A model generated the notes under the pieces. The model worked only from the letters and a program-made list of their open reading frames with translations. It did no database searches and was not told where the DNA came from. From assembly GCA_003485325.1 (NCBI GenBank), contig DMZI01000070.1, positions 1-60,024 of the forward strand: a DNA stretch of 60,024 bases. Reading direction: 5' to 3'. The position numbers and the translations under genes are program-made. Shown here in pieces: positions 8,819 through 17,700 of this stretch; position 1 is the stretch's first letter; every line of letters starts with the position of its first letter. This stretch comes from Desulfotomaculum sp. GTDB taxonomy: Bacteria > Bacillota > Desulfotomaculia > Desulfotomaculales > Nap2-2B.

Positions 8819-9181
8819 TTATTGTTTTTTATCTGATTGTGTGGTTATGATCCGTGATTCGCCGGACTTAACCAGCCCTAATTTCTCCCTTGCCATCTGC
8901 TCAATATACTGATCTGACTGAACAAGTTTTAACTGCTCGCGCATTTGGAGATTCTTCCCCTGAAGCTCGACCACCTTTTTTTGGACTTCCTTCATTTCGT
9001 GCTGCATCGCATAGAGTTTTTTAAACTGCAGTGTAAAAGAAGCAACAAGGTAAATCAGCAGGATAACAAGTATTAAAGATGAAAGTCTGCTGATTGAAAA
9101 ACGAAAAGTTTTTTTGCGTTTAGGAAGGATTATACGGGAGCTGATTTTTCCTCTTTTCTGCCGGCGGGCGGGCGAGATCAA
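8819..9181 (-). CDS. divIC: Septum formation initiator DivIC/FtsB family
   Basis: 120 residues: a basic cytoplasmic amino terminus (1-30), one membrane helix (about 31-50), then an external coiled coil (about 52-95) ending in the family motif DQYIEQMAREKLGLVKSGE. DivIC works with FtsL and DivIB in the divisome. Its start overlaps the end of the upstream HTH gene by 4 bases, so the two are translationally coupled. Confidence 0.9.
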   Translation of the reverse strand: MISPARRQKRGKISSRIILPKRKKTFRFSISRLSSLILVILLIYLVASFTLQFKKLYAMQHEMKEVQKKVVELQGKNLQMREQLKLVQSDQYIEQMAREKLGLVKSGESRIITTQSDKKQ

Positions 9182-9411
9182 GATTCCCTTTCCTCCTCCT
9201 CATCTACACCAAAAATCCCCAAGTTCCCGCGGACTACTATAACTACCTCATATCCTTTATTGCGGGCACGGTTGAATAATGTTGCCACTGTGCTGCTGCT
9301 CAAGTGAAGTTTTTGAGCAACCTGCTCATTGGAATGTCCCATTTCCTTCAGCACAATCACCTGGCGCTCGCGAAAACTTAGTTTCTCAACGCCTCGAATT
9401 TCTATTTGCAA
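9178..9411 (-). CDS. Small LuxR/sigma-region-4-like HTH protein
   Basis: 77 residues. Residues 10-55 (LSFRERQVIVLKEMGHSNEQ onward to the FNRARNKGYE segment) have the pattern of a GerE/sigma-70 region 4 helix-turn-helix, which would contact DNA through the second helix (SSSTVATLFNRAR). No receiver or effector domain is present. The ending is acidic (DEEEERES). It is coupled by a 4-base overlap to divIC, and a near-palindromic sequence lies just upstream at 9429-9458, so autoregulation or control of the divIC operon is a reasonable guess. Function unproven. Confidence 0.75.
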   Translation of the reverse strand: MQIEIRGVEKLSFRERQVIVLKEMGHSNEQVAQKLHLSSSTVATLFNRARNKGYEVVIVVRGNLGIFGVDEEEERES

Positions 9412-9428
9412 AGGATATTACCCCGGTT

Positions 9429-9458
9429 TGTCCACAATTCTTGTACAACTTGTGGACA
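9429..9458. promoter_or_regulatory. Inverted repeat upstream of the HTH-divIC operon (possible operator)
   Basis: Perfect 9-bp arms TGTCCACAA (9429-9437) and TTGTGGACA (9450-9458) surround 12 bases that contain the palindrome TTGTACAA (9441-9448). It ends 18 bases before the start of the HTH gene. No T-run follows on either strand, so it is not a terminator. TTGTCCACA is also one base off a DnaA box. Confidence 0.5.
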
Positions 9459-9497
9459 TTTTAATATTATTATTCTTTATTTTATAAAAAAATCCTT

Positions 9498-9869
9498 CTA
9501 TACTAAGAAAAAAATCTTGCCAATCTTTTTGAACGTTTTAACAAAAAACCGGATGCCAGAAACAGACAATGTAAAAATTCTGTAAAATAACAAATAAAAA
9601 AAACGGCTTAAAAGTTTTGAATAAAACAAAACACCAAGGACCAATCCTAAAATAACATAAAAACGGACTTCACCCTGGTTTGCCAGAAGAAGAAGAATAA
9701 GAGCCGCTGCGGTAAACAACAACCAAAAAAGGAGATCGCCTATAAAAACAGCCCTCCTTTTAATATATAAAACCCTGCCGCAGGCCCTGTAAAAATCGTA
9801 TAGCAGCCCACCCAGGAACCCAATTCCAATTATGCAGGCGAATGTAAACAAACTTTCACCCAGGGCCAT
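9498..9869 (-). CDS. yabQ: Spore cortex biosynthesis protein YabQ
   Basis: 123 residues with about three to four membrane helices (roughly 5-25, 42-62, 66-90, 90-105) and a basic carboxy terminus. The opening GIGFLGGLLYDFYRACGRVL is the YabQ family signature. In Bacillus it is a mother-cell outer-forespore-membrane protein needed for cortex formation, expressed under sigma-E. It lies 13 bases after yabP, as in Bacillus. Confidence 0.9.
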   Translation of the reverse strand: MALGESLFTFACIIGIGFLGGLLYDFYRACGRVLYIKRRAVFIGDLLFWLLFTAAALILLLLANQGEVRFYVILGLVLGVLFYSKLLSRFFYLLFYRIFTLSVSGIRFFVKTFKKIGKIFFLV

Positions 9870-9882
9870 TTAATTACCACCA

Positions 9883-10167
9883 TCACTTGCTGAAACGGCC
9901 GAATACCTTATTCTTTCCCCGTAACCTCTGAATAGTTTTAGAATTTTCCTTGAACTGGATTACTGCAAAAAACCCCTGTGCGGTGAGTGTGCCCTTTTCC
10001 AGATCAAGCTGGGTTATGCTTAAGCCTTCCCCTTTGAGAGATAAAATGCCCATATTGGTATCCAGCATTATTTCATCATCGTTGAACTTTTCTACATGCT
10101 TAACACCTGCAAGCGCCAGATTCTTCCGGTCTGTAAGCGTCACCTTATTACCGGCCTGTTCCTCCAT
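9883..10167 (-). CDS. yabP: Sporulation protein YabP
   Basis: 94 residues of the YabP/YqfC family of spore coat or cortex-associated proteins. It shows the expected core (KNLALAGVKHVEKFNDDEIM, then the TNMGILSLKGEGL segment). It is adjacent to yabQ in the conserved order. The exact biochemical role of the family is not established. No membrane segment. Confidence 0.9.
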   Translation of the reverse strand: MEEQAGNKVTLTDRKNLALAGVKHVEKFNDDEIMLDTNMGILSLKGEGLSITQLDLEKGTLTAQGFFAVIQFKENSKTIQRLRGKNKVFGRFSK

Positions 10168-10230
10168 TCAAACCTTCTCCTTACCGAAATTTATATATTC
10201 TTATGCCTTAGAGAAGGAGGAATATGCGCA

Positions 10231-10262
10231 AAAAAAAGTGGCCTTTAAGGGCCACTTTTTTA
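10231..10262 (-). terminator. Intrinsic terminator after the spoIID-like gene (bidirectional shape)
   Basis: A hairpin with AAGTGGCC and GGCCACTT arms around a short A/T loop, flanked by A-run and T-run. It directly follows, and slightly overlaps, the stop of the spoIID-like gene on the minus strand, separating it from yabP. Confidence 0.8.
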
Positions 10263-11204
10263 TTCCCAGAGTTTGCGAATTTGTATATTCCTATAATAAA
10301 AACTTACAATATCTTCCGGTGACGAACCTTTCTCAGCCAGCTTTTTAGCCCCCCATTGACACATCCCTACCCCATGCCCGAATCCTCTTCCACTAAGAAC
10401 CAACGAGCCTTCTTTAACCGCAACGCCGGTAAGTAAAGTGGAACGCATCAACTCACTGCCTATGGCAAGCCTCAGAGCCGGTGCGCTTACCGTAACGTTT
10501 CCGAGTTGCAGCTGCTCAACTCTTCCAGAAGGACCACGTTTTACGACTCTTGCGGATTCAATAGCCCCGGCATCTTTTCCGGTTACTTTTTTCACCGCCC
10601 GGCGAACCTGTTCGATCGGTATCCGCTTTTCCCACAGGCGATTCTCAGGTTTTGTGATAGATAGGCAGTTATCTTTCACTCCCGCCTTTATATAGGGAGT
10701 TGGCGTTTTCGTATAACCGAGCCCCTCGGCCGCAGAGGCTGTAACCCCTCCATCGCAGGCATTAAACCAGGCTTTAATGTACTGACCATTATAAGTGACC
10801 ACTTTACCCCGGGTAAGTTTCACAGCCTGGCGCACGCGATCGTTTATTCTTGAAGGATCATACGCCTGAGATTCCTGTACATCAGTGGACACATCGGTAC
10901 CGTGCAGTTGACGCACTCGACCGCTTTGAATGTTTTCCATCGTAAAGGTTCTTGCCAGGATTGCCTGAGCTGCAAGGGCATTTACCGGCCAGGCGGGTTC
11001 CATTTCCGCCGCCACTACGCCGGCTATATAGTCCTCAAGCTTAATTTGCTTTTTTTGCCCGGTCTCGCTCACGTAAATCGAGATTGTTGGCTCTTTACGC
11101 GGGGCGCCAGGAACCGGCTTGCGGGAAACCTGGCGGGCGCACGCCGTCGCCAGAAGACAGAGTATAAAACCAATCACCAGCATCCCAGTGAACCGCTGCT
11201 TCAT
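10260..11204 (-). CDS. SpoIID/LytB-domain protein, probable lipoprotein
   Basis: About 314 residues. SpoIID family proteins are lytic transglycosylases acting on denuded peptidoglycan during engulfment; LytB is a related amidase enhancer. The ATG at 11204 sits 7 bases after AAGGAGGAAA. The open frame extends 55 codons further upstream but without family similarity. The amino terminus is a signal sequence ending LLATAC, a lipobox. The SpoIID core follows (IAGVVAAEMEPAWPVNALAA, LARTFT, then GRGFGHGVGMCQWGAKKLAE). It interrupts the usual rqcP-yabP adjacency, so it may be a paralogue rather than the engulfment spoIID of the spoIIR/spoIIQ locus. Confidence 0.88.
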   Translation of the reverse strand: MKQRFTGMLVIGFILCLLATACARQVSRKPVPGAPRKEPTISIYVSETGQKKQIKLEDYIAGVVAAEMEPAWPVNALAAQAILARTFTMENIQSGRVRQLHGTDVSTDVQESQAYDPSRINDRVRQAVKLTRGKVVTYNGQYIKAWFNACDGGVTASAAEGLGYTKTPTPYIKAGVKDNCLSITKPENRLWEKRIPIEQVRRAVKKVTGKDAGAIESARVVKRGPSGRVEQLQLGNVTVSAPALRLAIGSELMRSTLLTGVAVKEGSLVLSGRGFGHGVGMCQWGAKKLAEKGSSPEDIVSFYYRNIQIRKLWE

Positions 11205-11520
11205 TTTTTTCCTCCTTATACAACTAAGTGTTTTTATTCTTAACCCGGAGGAAAAAAAATATGTGTTCACTGAAAGGTAACTTAACACCTCCTGCCAGCT
11301 TTTTCCGCTTATAAAAAGATAACCTTTGCTATTAAATAGTCCTGTTTGGCAGGACGTTATTTTGGGCAAGGCGCCCTCACTTAAGGTATCTTTTTAGAGG
11401 AAGTTCTTAAGGGCTAAACAAGCATACCATCCCTCATAACACACCACCTCCCATAATGGTATTATATGTTAATTATAGCATTATCAGGCAAGCTGTATTG
11501 TATACTAAAAAAGCCAATAA
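11205..11520 (-). promoter_or_regulatory. Long leader of the spoIID-like gene with promoter-like boxes
   Basis: Two TATAAT-like boxes lie on the minus strand in 11461-11490, with a TTGCCT further up (19-bp spacing to the nearer box, so weak). Downstream come GGGAGGTG followed by ATG and a 7-codon frame that stops at once (about 11410-11430), a perfect 6-bp hairpin (GTCCTG with CAGGAC, 11340-11356), and a second strong AGGAGGTG near 11288 with no fitting start. No riboswitch class is recognised. Confidence 0.35.
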
Positions 11521-11589
11521 ATGACCCCAAACGAACATAAAAAATGAAGATCGCCAGATCCCTTCTGCTTGCTCTTAATTACTACTAAA

Positions 11590-11616
11590 AGCAATAAAAG
11601 AGGGCCTTTAAGGCCC
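11590..11616 (-). terminator. Intrinsic terminator after rqcP
   Basis: GGGCCTTAAAGGCCC hairpin beginning at the TAG stop of rqcP on the minus strand, followed by CTTTTATT. Confidence 0.8.
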
Positions 11617-11895
11617 CTACAGGTAATCTTCTTGGTCGTTTCCTATTTTCCTGTCTTCAAGGATTATGTACATTTGTGAAACCAGCTTGGCAGGCATACT
11701 CTCCGCCAACATGCAGACTTCCACCTTAAGCCGGCGACGCCCCAAGCTAATTTCAACGATATCGCCGGGTTTTACATCGGTACCTGCTTTTGCCGCACGC
11801 CCATTTATACTGACCAGTCCCCGATCACACACTTCCTTGGCTATTGTTCTTCTTTTTATCAACCGGGAAACTTTCAAGTATTTATCTACCCGCAC
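11617..11895 (-). CDS. rqcP: S4-domain RNA-binding protein RqcP (YabO)
   Basis: About 92 residues. The S4 fold opens VRVDKYLKVSRLIKRRTIAK and continues with the GLVSINGRAAKAGTDVKPGD segment. RqcP binds 50S subunits carrying peptidyl-tRNA and works with RqcH in C-terminal alanine tailing of stalled chains. The start is taken as the GTG at 11895, preceded by GGTG, since the family begins at this point; an upstream TTG at 11925 lacks a ribosome site. It follows hup by 43 bases. Confidence 0.9.
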   Translation of the reverse strand: MRVDKYLKVSRLIKRRTIAKEVCDRGLVSINGRAAKAGTDVKPGDIVEISLGRRRLKVEVCMLAESMPAKLVSQMYIILEDRKIGNDQEDYL

Positions 11896-11938
11896 AATAT
11901 CACCAAAAAATGAAAATGATTCCAAAAAGCGTTCTAAA

Positions 11939-12211
11939 TCAGGAAATTACTTCTCTTAACGATTTTCCGGCCTTAAACACAGGCACACGGGTAGCGGCGA
12001 TGTCAATTTCCTGCCCCGTTTGAGGGTTGCGGCCCTTACGGGCAGCACGTTCTCTAATCTCAAACGTCCCGAATCCTACCAACTGAACCCTGTCACCCCT
12101 TACCAGGGCTTCTTCGACAGTTTCAATCAGGGCTGATACCGCCCTTTCTGCATCTTTTTTAGTAAGATCCGATTTTTCGGCTACCTGTGCAATTAGTTCT
12201 GCCTTGTTCAT
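11939..12211 (-). CDS. hup: HU-family DNA-binding protein
   Basis: 90 residues, the typical length of the histone-like HU homodimer that bends DNA. Sequence from MNKAELIAQVAEKSDLTKKD through VGFGTFEIRERAARKGRNPQ (the DNA-contacting beta arm) to the family-typical end. The ATG at 12211 is correctly spaced from a G-run; the TTG at 12226 lies within that run. It lies between mazG and rqcP, a common Clostridia arrangement. Confidence 0.95.
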   Translation of the reverse strand: MNKAELIAQVAEKSDLTKKDAERAVSALIETVEEALVRGDRVQLVGFGTFEIRERAARKGRNPQTGQEIDIAATRVPVFKAGKSLREVIS

Positions 12212-12262
12212 AAATACCCCCCTCAATGGATTTTGGTATGTTTTTATTATTCGCTATATTTA

Positions 12263-13816
12263 TTACAAGTTCCTTCCGCCAAGAAAATAATTCCTACTTT
12301 TTTTATTCTTTTCAACTATTTTTGCCTCTTCCCACCAAACGTCCAACTGATCCAGGGAGAATTCGGTGATCTCCTTGTTATTGATCCAGGCTTTTTCCTC
12401 AATATAATGGAAACGTTTGATAAATCTGTTAACCGTCCCAGAAAGAGCTACCTCCGCATCAACTCCCAGAAGGCGGGAAAGGTTTGTCAGGGCAAAAAAC
12501 AAGTCTCCTACTTCCGCCTCCACCTCTTCGGGAGCATTTTCAGCAATGGCCAAGGTTAGTTCCTCTAATTCCTCCTTAACCTTTTTCATTGCCCCCCGGT
12601 AATCAGTCCAGTCAAACCCGACTTTAGACGCCTCGGCTTGTACACCACCTGCCCGTAAAATAGCCGGGAGGTATTTGGGGACATCATCTAAAATTGAATC
12701 CTGAGGGCTTATTTTTTTCTCCTTGTTTTTGATCATTTCCCAGTTCGATTCAACCTCAGCGCTCTCCGCCACTATAACATTGCCAAATACATGGGGATGT
12801 CTTTCAATCATTTTTTTAATAATCCCGGCAATTACATCATTAAGATCGAAAGCGCCTTTTTCCCTGGCAAGCTGGGAATGAAAAACAATTTGCAGTAATA
12901 AGTCTCCCAGTTCCTCACATATTTTATACACATCTTCCTGCTCTATAGCGTCAACAACCTCATATGACTCTTCCAGGACATATTTTCGCAAAGTCATGTG
13001 CGTCTGCTCCCTGTCCCAGGGGCAGCCGTTCTCAGAACGCAGGATCTCCATTATTTCAACAAGCTGGTCCATCGGGCAGCTTGCTTTTGCGGTTTCCGAA
13101 CCGGGCGGCAGATAAATACTGGTCAGATGATCTATCCAATCGAGGCGATCTATCCTGTACAAAGGATGTTCTTCAATTCTTTGAAGATCAGGGACTCCTG
13201 CGGCCCTGACAATAACAACTTTATAATCAGGCGGATAGCTTTCCATTAAAAGCAGCTTGATATCCGAGGCAATAAGGCGATTGTAAACCTGAAGTATTAT
13301 GTTTCCTATGTTTGGCTGAGGGAGTTTTCCTTTGAAAGAGGAACCGTCCAGAATAAGAAGTCCTTTTGAAGGGTCAATGCCTAGGGCGGCTATTATGGCG
13401 TCAAGAAAGCTCATCGCCGGCAGAACATCAACGTCCAGGTTTAACGAAGCCGCCTCTTTAATAATAAGCTCCACCGTTTCTTCCGCAACAAACGGATTGC
13501 CCGGCACGGCATAAATAACAGGCCCCCGGCCGGCCTGCTCAAGCACACTGGAAGCTATTTGTTTATACACATCCTGAAAGTTCGTTCCAGCTTCGTACAA
13601 GCTATCGAAAGTAGTGAAAACAATCCCCTGTTTTTTTAACCACGGCACAACAGGATGCTCCCCTGTACGAAGGAGTAGCCGCTCACCCTGCTTCAAAGCC
13701 TCCCATACCATCAGGGGAATTTGCCCGGGACTTCCGGGACCCAACCCCACAACCGTTATTCGGGCTTTTTGTTTGTGCGGTGTTTGGTTCTCCCTTTGGC
13801 AAGACGCCGAAGACAT
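12263..13816 (-). CDS. mazG: Tetrapyrrole methylase-MazG fusion (YabN type)
   Basis: About 517 residues. The amino-terminal half has the SAM-dependent tetrapyrrole (corrin/porphyrin) methylase fold (VVGLGPGSPGQIPLMVWEAL; YAVPGNPFVAEETV). The carboxy-terminal half is a duplicated MazG NTP pyrophosphohydrolase with the CPWDREQTHMTLRKYVLEES metal-binding helix and a second EVEAEVGDLFFALTNLSRLL module. It probably sanitises aberrant nucleotides. The ATG at 13816 follows AAGGAG; the frame runs on upstream through the spoVT terminator, which cannot be coding. The methylase half has no proven substrate. Confidence 0.92.
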   Translation of the reverse strand: MSSASCQRENQTPHKQKARITVVGLGPGSPGQIPLMVWEALKQGERLLLRTGEHPVVPWLKKQGIVFTTFDSLYEAGTNFQDVYKQIASSVLEQAGRGPVIYAVPGNPFVAEETVELIIKEAASLNLDVDVLPAMSFLDAIIAALGIDPSKGLLILDGSSFKGKLPQPNIGNIILQVYNRLIASDIKLLLMESYPPDYKVVIVRAAGVPDLQRIEEHPLYRIDRLDWIDHLTSIYLPPGSETAKASCPMDQLVEIMEILRSENGCPWDREQTHMTLRKYVLEESYEVVDAIEQEDVYKICEELGDLLLQIVFHSQLAREKGAFDLNDVIAGIIKKMIERHPHVFGNVIVAESAEVESNWEMIKNKEKKISPQDSILDDVPKYLPAILRAGGVQAEASKVGFDWTDYRGAMKKVKEELEELTLAIAENAPEEVEAEVGDLFFALTNLSRLLGVDAEVALSGTVNRFIKRFHYIEEKAWINNKEITEFSLDQLDVWWEEAKIVEKNKKSRNYFLGGRNL

Positions 13817-13927
13817 TATTTTTATTTTCTCTCCTTTGGTCTTAAAAGAAGGTTTTTGGCAACATCCCTTCTCCAACACACAAATTCCTTGACGATAAGT
13901 AATTATTTGGTCGTTTAAAATCACATT

Positions 13928-13954
13928 AAAAAAGTGGCCTCCGGCCACTTTTTT
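13928..13954 (-). terminator. Intrinsic terminator after spoVT
   Basis: AAGTGGCC and GGCCACTT arms with a short CCGGAGG-type loop followed by TTTTTT, directly after the spoVT stop on the minus strand; A- and T-runs on both sides make it bidirectional in shape. Confidence 0.85.
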
Positions 13955-14515
13955 TTACTGTTCCATTTGTTTGGCTAAAAACCCGGCTGCCGTTTCCGCC
14001 AGTTTCAGCTCCAGTTCACCCATTCTTTTTTCCGGTTCTTTTGAGGCCAGAATCACAGCACCAATCGGATCTCCGCCACAAATAATCGGCGCGATTACTT
14101 CCGAAGAATATTTACATTCACCATTATCTATAATCATACACTCTTTACAAAACGGATCTTCACCGGGGTTGTTAATCACCACCGTTCTACGCTCTTCCAT
14201 AGCCTTTTCAAGAGCAGGGCCAATCGGTTTATTAAGATATTCCTTCTTAGGAGCACCGGCAGCGGCAATTATCGTATCCCGGTCAGCGATACAGGCGATA
14301 TGCCCTAAAGCTTCATAAAGCGAATCGGCATATTCTTTGGCAAAGTCCCCTAACTCTCCAATGGGTGAGTATTTTTTTAGGATCACTTCACCTTCTCTGT
14401 CAACAAAAATCTCCAAAGGATCGCCCTCACGGATACGTAAGGTTCTGCGGATCTCTTTGGGGATTACCACTCGACCTAAATCATCGATACGACGGACAAT
14501 ACCAGTTGCTTTCAC
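13955..14515 (-). CDS. spoVT: Stage V sporulation protein T (SpoVT)
   Basis: 186 residues. An AbrB-type swapped-hairpin DNA-binding domain (residues 1-50, MKATGIVRRIDDLGRVVIPK) is joined to a GAF-like sensor domain (about 55-180). SpoVT modulates sigma-G-dependent genes in the forespore and spore resistance and germination. The GTG start at 14515 follows AAGGAGGGAGGG. A sigma-G-like promoter lies upstream. In Bacillus spoVB lies between spoVT and mazG; it is absent here. Confidence 0.96.
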   Translation of the reverse strand: MKATGIVRRIDDLGRVVIPKEIRRTLRIREGDPLEIFVDREGEVILKKYSPIGELGDFAKEYADSLYEALGHIACIADRDTIIAAAGAPKKEYLNKPIGPALEKAMEERRTVVINNPGEDPFCKECMIIDNGECKYSSEVIAPIICGGDPIGAVILASKEPEKRMGELELKLAETAAGFLAKQMEQ

Positions 14516-14565
14516 GGATCACCCTCCCTCCTTGTTTTTAAACTGAGCAATAGATCCTTTATTGA

Positions 14566-14596
14566 TAGTATATAACAAGGAAAAGAAGGTTATTCA
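14566..14596 (-). promoter_or_regulatory. Sigma-G-type promoter for spoVT
   Basis: On the minus strand TGAATAA (14590-14596) and TATACTA (14566-14572) are separated by 17 bases. This fits the forespore sigma-F/sigma-G consensus (TGAATA-like -35, CATACTA-like -10), and spoVT is a known sigma-G target in Bacillus. Confidence 0.6.
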
Positions 14597-14722
14597 TTTT
14601 TTACCAATACCTACGAAATAATTTTCAGGTTTCGAAAAAATTCAATATTATTCGCTTCCTAAGCAACTGCCACCCATATTTTAAATTATCCTTTAAAGTC
14701 AGGCAAGCTAATTTTTATATAT

Positions 14723-17700
14723 TTACAAAAGACGACGCAGAAAGTCCTCAATAAAGGCCAGGTAACTGACAGGCTCCAAAGGAGAAATCCTTGTTTTCAA
14801 CCTGATTTCAAATTCGTCGGAGTTGTTGAACTTGACCTGATTTTGATAATGACGGACAATAGCGACGAGTTTTTCACCGCTTAATGAGTGCTGACTGTGA
14901 AACTGCATCCGGTAGCCGCCTGCATGTCCGGTAAGGTTTTTTACTCCGGCCTGACTGGCCAGCGCTTTTGATCTTGTGATCATTAAAAGGTTGCGTACCG
15001 GCTCCGGTTGATCCCCATAACGATCAACCAACTCTTCCTCCAGGTCCAGTATTTCATCCTCCCTGCGGAATGACGCCAGACGGCGGTATAGATCAATTTT
15101 TTGATCGGGATCAGGAACATAACTGCTTGGAATATAAGCTTCAACAGGCATTTCTACGGAAGTGTCTACCGCTCGTTGGATAGTTTCACCTTTGGCCTCC
15201 CTGACAGCCTCCTCCAACAAACGACAATAAAGATCAAATCCGACCGCAGTAATATGACCGTGCTGTTCAGGTCCCAGTAAATTTCCGGCGCCGCGGATTT
15301 CCAAATCTTTCATGGCTATTTTGTATCCGGAACCGAACTCGGTAAATTCACGAATCGCCGCCAGCCTTTTTTCCGCCACTTCAGAAATAATCCGGTTCCT
15401 GGGGAAAGTAAAGTAAGCATAGGCCAGTTTGTTTGACCTGCCTACTCTTCCGCGAAGCTGGTATAACTGGGCAAGGCCAAGATTCTGCGCATCCTTGACG
15501 ATCAGTGTGTTTACATTCGATATATCCATTCCGTTTTCAATAATCGTTGTGCAAACTAAAACGTCATACTCGTAATTAACGAAATCAAACATAACCTGCT
15601 CCAATTCGTCCTCACGCATCTGGCCGTGGGCAATGGTAATCCTTGCCTCGGGAACCAGGCCCTGCAGCCAATAGGCGATGCTGTCAAGGTCAACAATCCT
15701 ATTATGTACAAAATAAACCTGGCCTTTACGTCCCATCTCCCTGCGGATCGCCTCCCTGATCAGCACGGCATCTTCTTCAAGAACATATGTCTGGACAGGA
15801 AAACGGTTTTCCGGCGGGGTCTGGATCAAACTTGTGTCACGCACACCAACCATTGACATATGAAGAGTGCGGGGAATTGGAGTAGCTGTCAGGGTAAGCA
15901 CATCAACATTTTCCTTTATTTTTTTAAGCTTTTCTTTATGAGCGACCCCAAAACGCTGCTCTTCATCAACTACGACAAGCCCCAAATCTTTGAAAACAAT
16001 GTCTTCCTGAACCAAACGGTGGGTCCCGACTACTATATCCACCTTGCCGGCGCCTAAGTCGGAGATTACTTGCCTTTGTTCCTGGGCGGAACGAAACCTG
16101 CTGAGCATTTCAACTGAAACCGGAAAGCCGTTGAAACGATCCGTAAAAGTATTGTAGTGCTGTTGGGCAAGAATAGTTGTGGGAACCAATACGGCAACCT
16201 GCTTTCCCTCCGTCACAGCCTTGAAAGCAGCCCTTAAAGCAACCTCTGTTTTACCATAGCCAACGTCGCCACATAACAATCTATCCATCGGCCTCACTTT
16301 TTCCATATCAGCTTTAACCTCCTCAACGGTTCTCAGCTGATCGGGAGTTTCTTCATAAGGGAAAGAAGCCTCAAACTCCCGCTGCCAGATAGTGTCCGGA
16401 TTGAAAGCATACCCGGGCAGTTTTTGGCGGGCGGCATATAAAGCCAGCAGTTCACCCGCCATTTCACGAACAGCTTCTTTTACCCTCCCCTTGACACGGG
16501 ACCACTCGCTCCCTCCCAAGCGTGACAACCTGGGAACCTCCGCCTCTGCGCCAAAGTATTTCCGGACGAGGCCTACCTGATCCGTAGGCACATACAGCCT
16601 GTCTTCCCCGGCGTACTGAACAAGCAGATACTCCTTCTGAACACTTTCTATTTCCAGAGAAACTATCCCCTGGTAACGGCCTATTCCATGATTTTGGTGA
16701 ACTACGAAGTCGCCAACTTTTAAATCGGCAAACGTTTGCGTATGTTTTGACTGCCGGCGCCGCTCCCTTTGATTTTTTACCGGTCGGCTGAAAATTTCAC
16801 TTTCAGTAATTACCACCAGGTTACCGGAAACAAATTCAAACCCCTCATTTAAAGCGCCTAATGTTATTACAACCTGTCCCGGTTTTAATTCCTGATTCAA
16901 GTTTTCTGTTGTAAAGGAGCTAATTCCAGCGTCAATTAAAGATTCCTGCAGATGAAGGGCACGCTTTTTGCCTCCAATTACCAGGACGATTATGTAACCC
17001 ATTTTTATGAAGTATTTTATTTCCTCAAAAAGAGTTTCCAAATGCCCGTGAAAAGCTCTTCTACTCTTTGCAGTAAAAGACAGAATATTTTGGGAGATTA
17101 CCTCCTGTGCTTGTCTTTGCAGCAAAGACAGGTAAATAACCCGGAAACGGCTTAACGATTCCTCAACATACTGCCAGTCAACGTAACCGCCGGACTGCAT
17201 GGGAAGAACCTTTCCGTCAATCATCAGCTCTGTATAGATCTGTTCCCGTTCCCTGCCGATACTTTCAACGATTTCTTTTATTCTTACGGGGTCGTCCATG
17301 AAAACGGGACAGTCTTCGGGCAGATAGTCAAACAGGGTTACAGGCCTGGGATAAAAATAAGGCAGTAACTGCTCCCATCCCAATGAATAATACCCCTCCT
17401 GAAGTTGTTGGATTACTGTTTCGGTAAACTCAACAAGGTTATCGCCTGCTTCGCCGGCGCCGGCCCGCTTTATCTTTTTCAACTGGTTATGATAATCAGC
17501 TTCTATTCTTTTTAACGCCGCGGCCCTGATTTCCTCATTGGATACCAATTCCCTGGCGGCAAAAAAGGTTATTTCATGAACGTTTTCTTCCGACCTCTGC
17601 GATTCCTCATTAAAAATTCTGATCGAGTCCACTTCTTCGTCAAAAAATTCTATCCGGAAAGGGCGCTTAAAGTTTAAAGGAAATATATCAATAATGCCGC

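Noticed and set aside
11205..11460. c-di-GMP, preQ1 or T-box riboswitch in the spoIID-like leader
   Set aside because: None of the conserved core motifs of those classes was found; only generic hairpins.
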